From assembly GCF_011174775.1 (NCBI RefSeq), contig NZ_JAANHS010000012.1, positions 1 through 64,000 on the forward strand: DNA of 64,000 nt. Reading direction: 5' to 3'. Source of the stretch: Rhodobacter calidifons. GTDB lineage: Bacteria; Pseudomonadota; Alphaproteobacteria; Rhodobacterales; Rhodobacteraceae. Numbering within the stretch: position 1 is the stretch's first letter; every line of letters begins with the position of its first letter. The notes beneath the pieces were generated by a model. The model was not told the origin of the DNA. It searched no databases and saw nothing but the letters and a program-made list of their open reading frames with translations. Position numbers and translations under genes: made by a program. This document shows, in pieces, positions 53,421 through 62,000 of this stretch.

Positions 53421-53642
53421 TCAGGGATGCTCGCGCCGGATCAGCCGCTTGACCGACCGGCCACCCAGATAGCCGAAAACCGCGACCGCCAGGCCCACCA
53501 CCTCGGCAATCGCCGGGCCTTCGGGAATGCCGCGCACCACCAGCGCCACGACCATCAGCGCCAGCCCGCCAAGACTGGCCCAGAGCCAGAACCACAACTC
53601 GCCCCGCGTCGGGCCGAAACGCCAGGGGTTCCTGTTCTCCAT
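53421..53642 (-). CDS. small membrane protein of unknown function
   Basis: 73 residues: a short basic/aromatic N-terminus (MENRNPWRFGPTRGE), two membrane helices (LWFWLWASLGGLALMVVALVV and AEVVGLAVAVFGYLGG), and a basic tail (RSVKRLIRREHP). Start 53642 fits AGGAGG eight bases upstream; the frame opens nine codons earlier. Divergent from the UPF0314 gene. Not recognised. Confidence 0.72.
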   Translation of the reverse strand: MENRNPWRFGPTRGELWFWLWASLGGLALMVVALVVRGIPEGPAIAEVVGLAVAVFGYLGGRSVKRLIRREHP

Positions 53643-53743
53643 CACCGGGGCCTCCTGCACCGCTGCCACAGACGGCCGGGATCCGTCCGACCTCTGGTAT
53701 ATCGCACTTTACCCGGGCCATCGCGCGTGATTGCGTGCCAGCC

Positions 53744-54334
53744 ATGATCGACAGCCGCACCCCGACCCGCCTTGTCCCGATCCGCCTTGTCCCGATCCTG
53801 ACCGTTGCCGGGATCATCCTTCTTACGGCCGCCTGGCTGTACTGGATCGGTCGCGAGCCGTGGTGCAAGTGCGGCTATGTCAAGCTCTGGCACGGCCAGG
53901 TGGTCAGTTCCGAGAATTCGCAGCACATCTCGGACTGGTACACCCCCAGCCACATCATCCACGGCTTCCTGTTCTACGGCCTGCTGTGGCTGGTCGCGCG
54001 CAGGCTTTCATTCGGCTGGCGGCTGGTCATCGCCACGCTGGTCGAAGCCGCCTGGGAGATCGTCGAGAACTCGAACGCCGTGATCGAACGCTATCGCAGC
54101 GTGACGATCTCGCTGGATTATTACGGCGATTCGATCGTGAACGTGGTGGCCGACATCGCCGCGATGATCCTGGGATTCTGGCTGGCAAGCCGCCTGCCCG
54201 TCCGGGTCACGGTCGCGCTGATCCTTCTGTTCGAGGTGACGACGATCTGGCTGATCCGCGACGGTCTGGCGCTGAACGTCCTGATGCTGCTCTATCCGCT
54301 GGACGCGGTGGCCGAATGGCAGGCCGCGCGCTGA
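53744..54334 (+). CDS. UPF0314/DUF2585 membrane protein
   Basis: 196-residue membrane protein matching UPF0314 (DUF2585): GREPWCKCGYVKLWHGQVVSSENSQHISDWYTPSHIIHGF (here in part) with Cys-x-Cys and several His, then four further helices. Function unknown; the His/Cys/Asp cluster in the first loop suggests a metal or redox site (inference). ATG 53744 preferred over a GTG three codons earlier. Residues 9-18 contain a short direct repeat (RLVPI twice). Confidence 0.82.
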   Translation: MIDSRTPTRLVPIRLVPILTVAGIILLTAAWLYWIGREPWCKCGYVKLWHGQVVSSENSQHISDWYTPSHIIHGFLFYGLLWLVARRLSFGWRLVIATLVEAAWEIVENSNAVIERYRSVTISLDYYGDSIVNVVADIAAMILGFWLASRLPVRVTVALILLFEVTTIWLIRDGLALNVLMLLYPLDAVAEWQAAR

Positions 54335-54364
54335 TCCGCGACCCTGCGCCGGAACCTGCGGCCG

Positions 54365-55465
54365 TCAGACCCGCATCCGCCGCAACGACAGGATCGCCGC
54401 CAGGCTGATCGCGCAGAGGATGCACGCCACCAGGACGAAGAATCCGCGCTCGCCCAGGGCGGCACTGACGGGCGCCAGGATCAGGGGGGCGGTGATCGCA
54501 CCCGCCAGACCCGCGGCGACGATGGTCGGCGGCACCCGGATGTCCTCGCCCATCTTGCCGCTGGCAGTGACGTAGTAGCCGGGGAAGAACACCCCGGCCG
54601 AGGCGCCCATGGCGACGAAGAAGACCGCAGGCGACAGGAACACCGCGCCCAGGGCAAAGACCGCCGCCGAGCCGATGGCGGCAGTGTAAAGCAGGAAGGG
54701 ATCGACCCGATGCGCGATGAAGATCAGCCCGACCCGCGCCAGAAGGAAGACGACGAAGAAGGCGCTCAGAAGCTCGGAGGCCCGCGTTTCGGCAACGCCC
54801 GCCCGGATCAGCGCGCTGGGGCCAAGGCCGGCAAGGCTTGCCTCCATCCCGATGGCCAGCGCCCCGAAGGCCAAGATGCCCCAGTGCGGCCGGAAAGCCC
54901 GGACCTCGCCCGCCGGTGCCGCGGCCACCCGCCCGGCCGGCCCCGCCAGGGCGAAGATCGCCACCAGCGCCACGGCCACCGCGCCGAAGGTCCAGGCCGG
55001 GTCGCTGCCCAGCCCGACGAAGGCCAGGGGTGCCGCGATGGCACCCACGCCGAAGGTCGCGTTGAGGAGGCTCAGCATCGAGGGCCCCCTGGCCCCGAAG
55101 GCGCGCATCACGCGCGGGTTGAAGACCGCCGTCGCCATGCCGTAGCCCAGGCCGAACAGCGTGCCGCCCAGCAGCGTCAGCCACCAGCCGGGGCTGGCCG
55201 CCATCACTGCCGTCCCGGCGGCCATCGCCGCAAGGGCATGGCGCGGCCCGATCCGGGCGCCCAGGACATACATGATGCCCACGCCCAGGAAGCAGCCGAC
55301 CCAGAGCAGCGCCACGAACAGCCCCGCCTCGGCCTCGGTCAGCGCGAAGTCGCGGAGATAGACCGGCAGCACCGGCCCGAACAGCGCCTGCCCCGCCCCC
55401 ATCAGGATGAAGGTCGCCACTCCGGCGAAAAGCAGCCCTGCATGGGCTCGGATCAGGTCCTGCAA
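54365..55465 (-). CDS. MFS transporter
   Basis: 366-residue major facilitator protein, about twelve helices. Short family motifs after helix 2 ([21 protein letters not shown]) and [21 protein letters not shown] in the middle. The best start is TTG 55465, with AAGGAG upstream; an ATG-only prediction would add a long unrelated N-terminus. Substrate unknown. Divergent from the thiolase gene. Confidence 0.84.
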   Translation of the reverse strand: MQDLIRAHAGLLFAGVATFILMGAGQALFGPVLPVYLRDFALTEAEAGLFVALLWVGCFLGVGIMYVLGARIGPRHALAAMAAGTAVMAASPGWWLTLLGGTLFGLGYGMATAVFNPRVMRAFGARGPSMLSLLNATFGVGAIAAPLAFVGLGSDPAWTFGAVAVALVAIFALAGPAGRVAAAPAGEVRAFRPHWGILAFGALAIGMEASLAGLGPSALIRAGVAETRASELLSAFFVVFLLARVGLIFIAHRVDPFLLYTAAIGSAAVFALGAVFLSPAVFFVAMGASAGVFFPGYYVTASGKMGEDIRVPPTIVAAGLAGAITAPLILAPVSAALGERGFFVLVACILCAISLAAILSLRRMRV

Positions 55466-55601
55466 GATCGGTCTCTCCTTGTCCCCGCGCGCGCGTCCCC
55501 TGTCCTCTGGCCGTCCCGCCATGTCAATGGCGGCCGTGACGCGACGTTCCCTGGGCGCGCGCCGGACTTTCGTGCATTCTGGGCAAAAGACCGGAGGCCC
55601 C

Positions 55602-56759
55602 ATGACCGAGATCCACATCCTCTCTGCCGCCCGCACCGCCATCGGCGGCTTCGGCGGCGCGCTTGCCACGCTGTCGCCCGTCGAGATCGCCACCCACGCC
55701 GCCCGCGCCGCACTGGACCGCGCGGGGGTCGAAGGCGCGCAGATCGGTCAGGTCGTGATGGGCCATGTCATCAACACCGAACCCCGCGACATGTATCTGT
55801 CGCGCGTCATGGCGATGAACGCGGGCATCCCCGAGACCACCCCGGCGATGAATGTCAACCGGCTGTGCGGCTCGGGCGCACAGGCCATCGTCTCGGCCGT
55901 GCAGGCACTCATGCTGGGCGACGCCGAACTGGCCCTGGCCGGGGGCGCGGAGTGCATGAGCCGCTCGCCCTACATCCTGCCCGCCGCCCGCTTCGGGCAG
56001 AAGATGGGCGACACCCGCGCGCTGGACATGATGACCGGCGCGCTGACCTGTCCCTTCGGCACCGGGCACATGGGTGTGACGGCCGAGAACGTGGCGGCGG
56101 CGCACGGGATCAGCCGCGAGGACCAGGACGCCTTCGCGCTGGAAAGCCAGACCCGTGCTGCCCGCGCCATTGCCGAGGGCCGGTTCACCGACCAGATCGT
56201 GCCGGTCGAGATCAACGGACGGAAAGGACCGGTGACTTTCGACACCGATGAACATCCGAAAACCACCAGCGCCGAGGCGCTGGCGGGCCTGCGCCCGGCC
56301 TTCCAGAAGGACGGCACGGTGACGGCGGGCAATGCCTCGGGCATCAACGACGGCGCGGCGGCGCTGGTCCTGTCGCGGTCCGACAGGGGCTCGCGCGCAA
56401 GGATCATGGGCCATGCGCTGGCGGGCGTGGACCCGAAGGTCATGGGTCTTGGCCCGATCCCGGCGGTGGAGGCGCTGTGCCGCAAGCTGGGGGTCACGCC
56501 GCAATCCTTCGACGTGGTGGAATCGAACGAGGCCTTCGCGGCCCAGGCGCTGGCCGTGTCGCGCGCGCTGGACCTTGACCCGGCACGGGTGAACCCGAAC
56601 GGCGGGGCCATCGCGCTGGGCCACCCGGTCGGCGCCACTGGTGCGATCCTGGTGGTCAAGGCGCTGCACGAACTGGAGCGGACCGGCGGGCGCACTGCGC
56701 TGATCACCATGTGCATCGGCGGCGGGCAGGGGATCGCGCTGGCGATCGAACGCGCCTAG
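55602..56759 (+). CDS. acetyl-CoA acetyltransferase (thiolase)
   Basis: 385 residues. Active-site Cys89 (LCGSGAQA), His in GHPVGATGA and second Cys in MCIGGGQG define a functional thiolase. Joins two acetyl-CoA or cleaves 3-ketoacyl-CoA. It lacks a neighbouring PHB reductase or fatty-acid oxidation gene, so the direction is unclear. GGAGG before ATG 55602. Convergent with pbpC. Confidence 0.93.
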   Translation: MTEIHILSAARTAIGGFGGALATLSPVEIATHAARAALDRAGVEGAQIGQVVMGHVINTEPRDMYLSRVMAMNAGIPETTPAMNVNRLCGSGAQAIVSAVQALMLGDAELALAGGAECMSRSPYILPAARFGQKMGDTRALDMMTGALTCPFGTGHMGVTAENVAAAHGISREDQDAFALESQTRAARAIAEGRFTDQIVPVEINGRKGPVTFDTDEHPKTTSAEALAGLRPAFQKDGTVTAGNASGINDGAAALVLSRSDRGSRARIMGHALAGVDPKVMGLGPIPAVEALCRKLGVTPQSFDVVESNEAFAAQALAVSRALDLDPARVNPNGGAIALGHPVGATGAILVVKALHELERTGGRTALITMCIGGGQGIALAIERA

Positions 56760-56828
56760 GCGATTTCCTCAAGGAAATCGCTTCGGAGCCTGCACAGGCT
56801 CCGGGCCGGAGTTTTCGAAAACTCCGGC
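56760..56828. repeat. three hairpins between thiolase and pbpC (TTCGAA family, copy 4)
   Basis: GCGATTTCCT-CA-AGGAAATCGC (56760-56781), CGGAGCCTG-CA-CAGGCTCCG (56784-56803) and a perfect 24-bp palindrome with half-site GCCGGAGTTTTC (56805-56828). The last shares the TTTTCGAAAA core of the other copies. The set fills the whole 70-bp gap between converging genes and would terminate both. Confidence 0.88.
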
Positions 56829-56829
56829 G

Positions 56830-58869
56830 CTACCGCAGCTGCACCTGCACCCGGTCGGACCGGCCCTCGGCGTCGATCACGCTGAGGGTGACGAACCCCG
56901 CCCCGGGCAGCGCCAGCATCGCCTCGCGCGCCTCCGACCCGATGACGACGGGCACCCCGTCCGCCAGCCAGGTGAAGGGCGCCGTTCCGCCTGCAACCTT
57001 GACCTTCAGCCCCGAGGGCAGCCTTTCCACCTCGGCCCCGTCCGGCGGGAAGGCCACGGCCGGCGCATCGGCCGCGGGCCCGAAGGCCGCCTGCCGCGAC
57101 CGGAACCGGCGCAGGGGCTGCGGCAGGTCGGCATTGGCGACTAGCAGCGTTGCGGCCGGTGCGGCGGGCTGCGGGTCCAGCTTGCGCTTCAGCCGGTTGA
57201 AGGCCTGGAACAGGATCGGCGCGGCCACATCCGCCCCGAAGGCCCCCGGCACCGGCGTGCCGTCCGCCCTTCCCATCCAGACCCCCACCACATGGCGCCC
57301 GTCATAGCCGATCGCCCAGGCGTCGCGGTGGCCGTAGGAGGTCCCCGTCTTGTAGGCCAGCCGGTTCGCGGGCGCCCCGGGCGGCGGGGCGAGGCCCCCC
57401 AGGATGTCGCCCACCTGCCAGGCCGCCACGGCCGAGACCAGCCGCTGCCCTTCCGGCCCTTCGGCCCCCAGTCGCCAGACCAGCGGGCGGGCCACGCCGC
57501 CACGCGCCAGCGCCGCATAAAGCTGCACCATGTCGGACAGCGTCACGCCCACCCCGCCCAGCGCGATCGCCAGCCCCGGCTGGTCGCCGGGATAGACCGG
57601 CTTCATCCCGGCCTTCTCCATCGCCGAGACCAGCCGCGCCGGTCCCATCGCCTCGGTCAGTTCGACCACCGGAATGTTGCGCGACAGCTGCAACGCCTCG
57701 CGCATCCGGATCGTCCCCAGGTAGAGCCGATCGAAGTTCTGCGGCGCATAGGTGCCGAAGCGCAGCGGCCGGTCATCGACCAGCGTCTCGGGATGGCCCA
57801 GGCCCTCGTCGAAGGCCAAAGCATAGACCAGCGGCTTCAGCGTCGAGCCGGGGCTGCGCAGGGCCTGGGTCATGTCCACGAAGCCCTGACGCAGATCGGC
57901 CTGATAGCCGGCCGAGCCGACGCTGGCCAGGATCTCGCCCGAGCCGTGCTCGGCCACCAGGATCGCCACCTGCAACCTTTCGCCCCGGTCCGCCACCGCC
58001 TCCTGCGCCAGGGTCTCCAGCGCCCGTTGCAGGTTGCGGTCAAGTGTCAGGCGGTGCGTGGCGGCCTGCGGCTGATCCGCGCGCGCGCGGTCGGCCAGAT
58101 GCGGGGCCAACGCCGGGAACGGTTTGCGCAGGCCCGGCACCGGCTCCTGCCGCGCGGCGGCGGCCGTCTCCGGGTCAAGGACGCCCGCACCGACCGCCCG
58201 CGCGAGCACCCGGTTGCGCGCCGCCTCGGCCCGGTCGGCGGCGCGGTCGGGACGGCGGCTTTCAGGAGACTGGGGAATCGCGACCAGCAGCGTCGCCTCG
58301 GCCGGGGTCAGCCGCACGGGTTCCTTGCCGAAATAGCTGATCGCGGCGGCGCGGACGCCCTCGAGGTTGCCGCCGAAGGGGGCAAGATGCAGGTAAAGCT
58401 GCAATATCTGGTCCTTCGACAGCCGCCGCTCCAGCGCCAGCGCCACCCGCATCTGCCGCAGCTTGCCCGCGACTTCGCCGGTCGTGCCTTCCTCCAGCAG
58501 CCGCGCGACCTGCATCGTCAGCGTCGAGCCGCCCGAGACCACGCGCCCGTTCCACAGCGCCTGCGCCACCGCCCGCGCCAGGGAGCGCGGGTCCACCCCG
58601 GCATGGTCGCGGAAGCGGCGGTCCTCGTAGGCGATCAAGAGGCGCAGATACAGCGGGTCCACCCGGTCGGGCGGCAGGGCCAGGCGCCAGCGGCCATCGG
58701 CCACGGTATAGGCGCGCAGAAGGTCGCCCTTGCGGTCCAGCACCTCGACCGACATCTCGACGGCCAGGGGCGGCAAGATCGTCGCGTCGATCCATGCGTC
58801 GAACCGGTCGCGCCCCAGGGCCGAGATCCAGAGACCAAGCGCCAGGGCAAGAAACCAGCGCGCGCGCAT
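56830..58869 (-). CDS. pbpC: penicillin-binding protein 1C
   Basis: 679-residue bifunctional peptidoglycan synthase. A membrane anchor starts the chain. Glycosyltransferase domain: catalytic Glu82 in AYEDRRFRDHAGVD and SGGSTLTMQVARLL. Transpeptidase domain: SPGSTLKPLVYAL (SxxK serine), SRN and KTGTS. The C-terminal ~90 residues form the PBP1C-specific domain. Gene order alpha-2-macroglobulin then pbpC is the classical pair in which the two proteins guard or repair the periplasm. Confidence 0.96.
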   Translation of the reverse strand: MRARWFLALALGLWISALGRDRFDAWIDATILPPLAVEMSVEVLDRKGDLLRAYTVADGRWRLALPPDRVDPLYLRLLIAYEDRRFRDHAGVDPRSLARAVAQALWNGRVVSGGSTLTMQVARLLEEGTTGEVAGKLRQMRVALALERRLSKDQILQLYLHLAPFGGNLEGVRAAAISYFGKEPVRLTPAEATLLVAIPQSPESRRPDRAADRAEAARNRVLARAVGAGVLDPETAAAARQEPVPGLRKPFPALAPHLADRARADQPQAATHRLTLDRNLQRALETLAQEAVADRGERLQVAILVAEHGSGEILASVGSAGYQADLRQGFVDMTQALRSPGSTLKPLVYALAFDEGLGHPETLVDDRPLRFGTYAPQNFDRLYLGTIRMREALQLSRNIPVVELTEAMGPARLVSAMEKAGMKPVYPGDQPGLAIALGGVGVTLSDMVQLYAALARGGVARPLVWRLGAEGPEGQRLVSAVAAWQVGDILGGLAPPPGAPANRLAYKTGTSYGHRDAWAIGYDGRHVVGVWMGRADGTPVPGAFGADVAAPILFQAFNRLKRKLDPQPAAPAATLLVANADLPQPLRRFRSRQAAFGPAADAPAVAFPPDGAEVERLPSGLKVKVAGGTAPFTWLADGVPVVIGSEAREAMLALPGAGFVTLSVIDAEGRSDRVQVQLR

Positions 58870-58872
58870 CAG

Positions 58873-58943
58873 AAAACCCGTCCCGGGCCTGACCCGGGAC
58901 CTCGCGCAGCGGCCAGAGGCCCCGGGTCAAGCCCGGGGCGGGT
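58873..58943. repeat. REP-like double hairpin, copy 3 (A2M/pbpC gap)
   Basis: Arms TCCCGGG (58881-58887) and CCCGGGA (58893-58899), loop CCTGA; CCTC, a linker and GAGG; arms CCCCGGG (58920-58926) and CCCGGGG (58932-58938), loop TCAAG. ACCCG/CGGGT flank it. It lies between the A2M stop and the pbpC start within a same-strand pair. Confidence 0.88.
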
Positions 58944-59014
58944 GAGCCCTGCCCCCCCCGACTGCCCTGCCGGGCGACGGACGAACGGCGCGCATGGTCC
59001 TGGCCGGTCCATCC

Positions 59015-62000
59015 CTAGTGCGTGATCGTCAACGTCCCGGTCGCGCTGCGCGCCCGGAAATCGGGGCGATACATGTCCTCGACCGAGGCCGCCGGGTGAT
59101 GGAAGCTGCCGGGGCTGACCGCGCGCACGACATAGGCCAGGCGGAACGGCGCATCCGACCGCCAGTCCACCGCCGCAAGGAAGCGGTCCTGCCGGAACTC
59201 GGCATGGGCCACGTCCTGCATCGCGTCCAGCCAGCCGAGTTCGGAGGTCGCGCCGGCCGACATCAGGTTGGGATTGTCGATCTCCAGCCCCGCGGGCAGC
59301 GGATCGCTGACCATCAGCCGCGCCTCGCCATAGGCGAAGGGCGTCACCTCCAGCACCGTCACCAGCCGCGTGCCTGCCGCGACGCTCCCAGGGGCGACTT
59401 CCTGCCCGTCCATCGTGTAGTAGGTCCGGGTGATCGCATAGCCGTTGCCGCCCGCGGGTTCCGGCTCGGCGGGCACGCCGTAGGTCGTCACCGTGATCGT
59501 GGTGTCCGCCCCGTTGTTGCGCACCACGACCGGCGCCACCGCGCCTGCGTCCAGCACCCGCACCAGCGGGCCATCGGCCGGGGCGCCGTCGATCGTCACC
59601 CCCTCGGCACCCGGCCGGTCGATCAGCGCATTGGTCGCCAGCAGCGCCCAGGTCGCCTCTTGCGTGGACAGGTTGGTGCCCTGCGCCGCCAGCCGGTCGG
59701 TCAGCGCCTCGCGGTCCACCGCAGTCGAGCCGGCCTCGACCGCAAGCGTCAGCAGCGCCGCCGTGTCGCGGTAGGGGGTGCCGTAGTCCACCCGCCAGAC
59801 CTGGCCCTGTTCCGGCGCCTGCGACGCCATCTTCGCCGCTGCCTTGCGGAACATCGCATCCGCCCGCGGCTGGTCACCATACGAGGCCAGCGCCGCCGCC
59901 AGTTGCGCCTGCGCCAGCGGCGTTGCGAAATCGTCGCCCTTCACATCGGCATAGTAGCGCAGGTCGCCCACCGCCGCCGCGCCTTCGCGCGCCAGCACCA
60001 TCAGCGCATAGGCCAGCGCCTCGCCGCCGCCGTTCGTCGCGGCGCTGAAGTCCGGCGCATAGTTCACCTGGTTGCGCAGGTTCTCGAGCGCGCTGCGGAA
60101 GGCCACCTCCGGCACCTGATAGCCCTGCGCCCTTGCCCGGCTGAGGAAATCGGTGACATAGGCGTCCAGCCAGAGATCGCCATCCGCCGGCCCCCAAAGC
60201 CCGAAGCCGCCGTTCGCCGACTGGTTGGCCAGGATCTCGACCAAGGCCTGGTCGATCCGGGTCCGGATGTTCTCAGCCCCCTGGAGGTCCATCACACGCG
60301 CCACCTGATCGAAATACAAAAGCGGCAGCGCCTTCGAGGTCATCTGCTCGGTGCAGCCGTAGGGATAGCGGTCCAGCGCCGCCAGAAGACCCGGCGCATT
60401 CAGCCGCGCGATGGGACCGACCGCCATCACCGCCTTGCCCGAACCCGGCACCAGCCCGGCAAAGACCTCGCCGTCGAAGGTGAAGCTCTGGCCCGAGGCC
60501 AGCTCCATCCGGCTGATCCGCGCGACTTCCGGGTCGTTGACCTGCACCGGGATGGTCAGCGTCTTCTTCAGCACCTTGCCGTCGGGCGTGGTCAGGCGGA
60601 TGTCGATGGTCCGGATGCCTGCATCCCCCGCCGTGACCGGCACCTCGAACACCGCCTTGGCCTTCTCGCCCAGGTCAAAGCCCGAGGGCACCGGACCCAG
60701 TGTCAGGCCGTTCGCCGTCACGTCCAGGCTCATCCGCCCAGAAGGCCCGGTGGCATGGACCACTTCAAGCAGCAGGCGGCTGGTATCGCCCGGCGACAGG
60801 AAGCGGGGCAGCGAGGCCGTCACGACCACCGGATCGCGCACCAGCACATCGGCACTGGCCTGCCCGACCCCGGTCTTCGACCAGGCCACCGCCATCACCT
60901 TCACCGTGCCGTTGAAGCTTGGCAGGTCGAAGGAGGTGCGCGCATAGCCGTCAGCGCCCATTTCCAGCGGGCCGGTGAAATAGGCCACCAGCTCTTCCGT
61001 CGGAGGCGGCGCCTGCAACCGCGCCTGCGCCCCCGCATCGCCGCCCGACCGCACCTCGCCCGTGGCGCCGTTCAGCCCGTCGATCAGGCGACCGTAGATG
61101 TCCCGGATGCCTACGCCCAGCCGCCGCTGGCCGAAATAGTGGTCCTGCGGATCGGGCGCCTTGAACCCGGTCAGGTTCAGGATGCCCAGATCCACGGCGG
61201 CGATGGTGACATAGGCTGTCTCGCCCGCCGTGATCCCATCCACCTTCACCGCCACGTCCAGAGGCCCGCGCGGCGCGGCCTCGGCGGCCACCTCGACCGA
61301 CGCCGCCAGCGCCCGCGCGCCCGGGTCGATCCTCGCATGAGTCAGCCCCAGCGCCCGGGCCGGGTTGCGCCCCGCCGCCACGTCCATCGGCCGCAGGACC
61401 GAGGCCGTGACATAGACCCCCGCGCCCCAGTCGTCGGTCACGGGCAGCCGGATCAGGTTCTCGCCCTCGGTCACCTCGACCGCCTGCATCGCGATCAGCC
61501 GGTTCGACAGCACCGTCACCAGCGCCGTCCCCGCCGCCCGCGGCACGACGCGCAGCGTGGCCGTCTCGCCGGGGCGATAGGCGGGCTTGTCCAGCGAGAG
61601 TTCCAGCGTATCAGGCGTGGCCGAGGCATCGGCAGGGGCATACCAGCCGGCATAGAAGGCCATCGACGCACCCGCCCTGCCGCCGTCGGCCCGTTCCACC
61701 ACGATCTCGTAGCTGCCCCAGGTCACATCGGCGGCGATCTCCACCGGCTGCGCCCCGGCTGCGGCCGTGCCCTCGGCCACCAGCTGCCGCGTCACCACCG
61801 GCTCCCAGCGCCAGTCGCCGAAGCTTTGATACCACTGGTAGTCGTACTGCACCCGGCTGACCTTCCAGCGCAGCGGCAGATCGACCGGCGCCTCGCCGGG
61901 ACCGACCGCGATCAGCTGGAACCGCGCCGCGCCGCCCTCGGGCGCCACGCCGTCGAACAGGGGCTTGATGCCGATCATCGGCTCGGAAGGCGACAGCGCC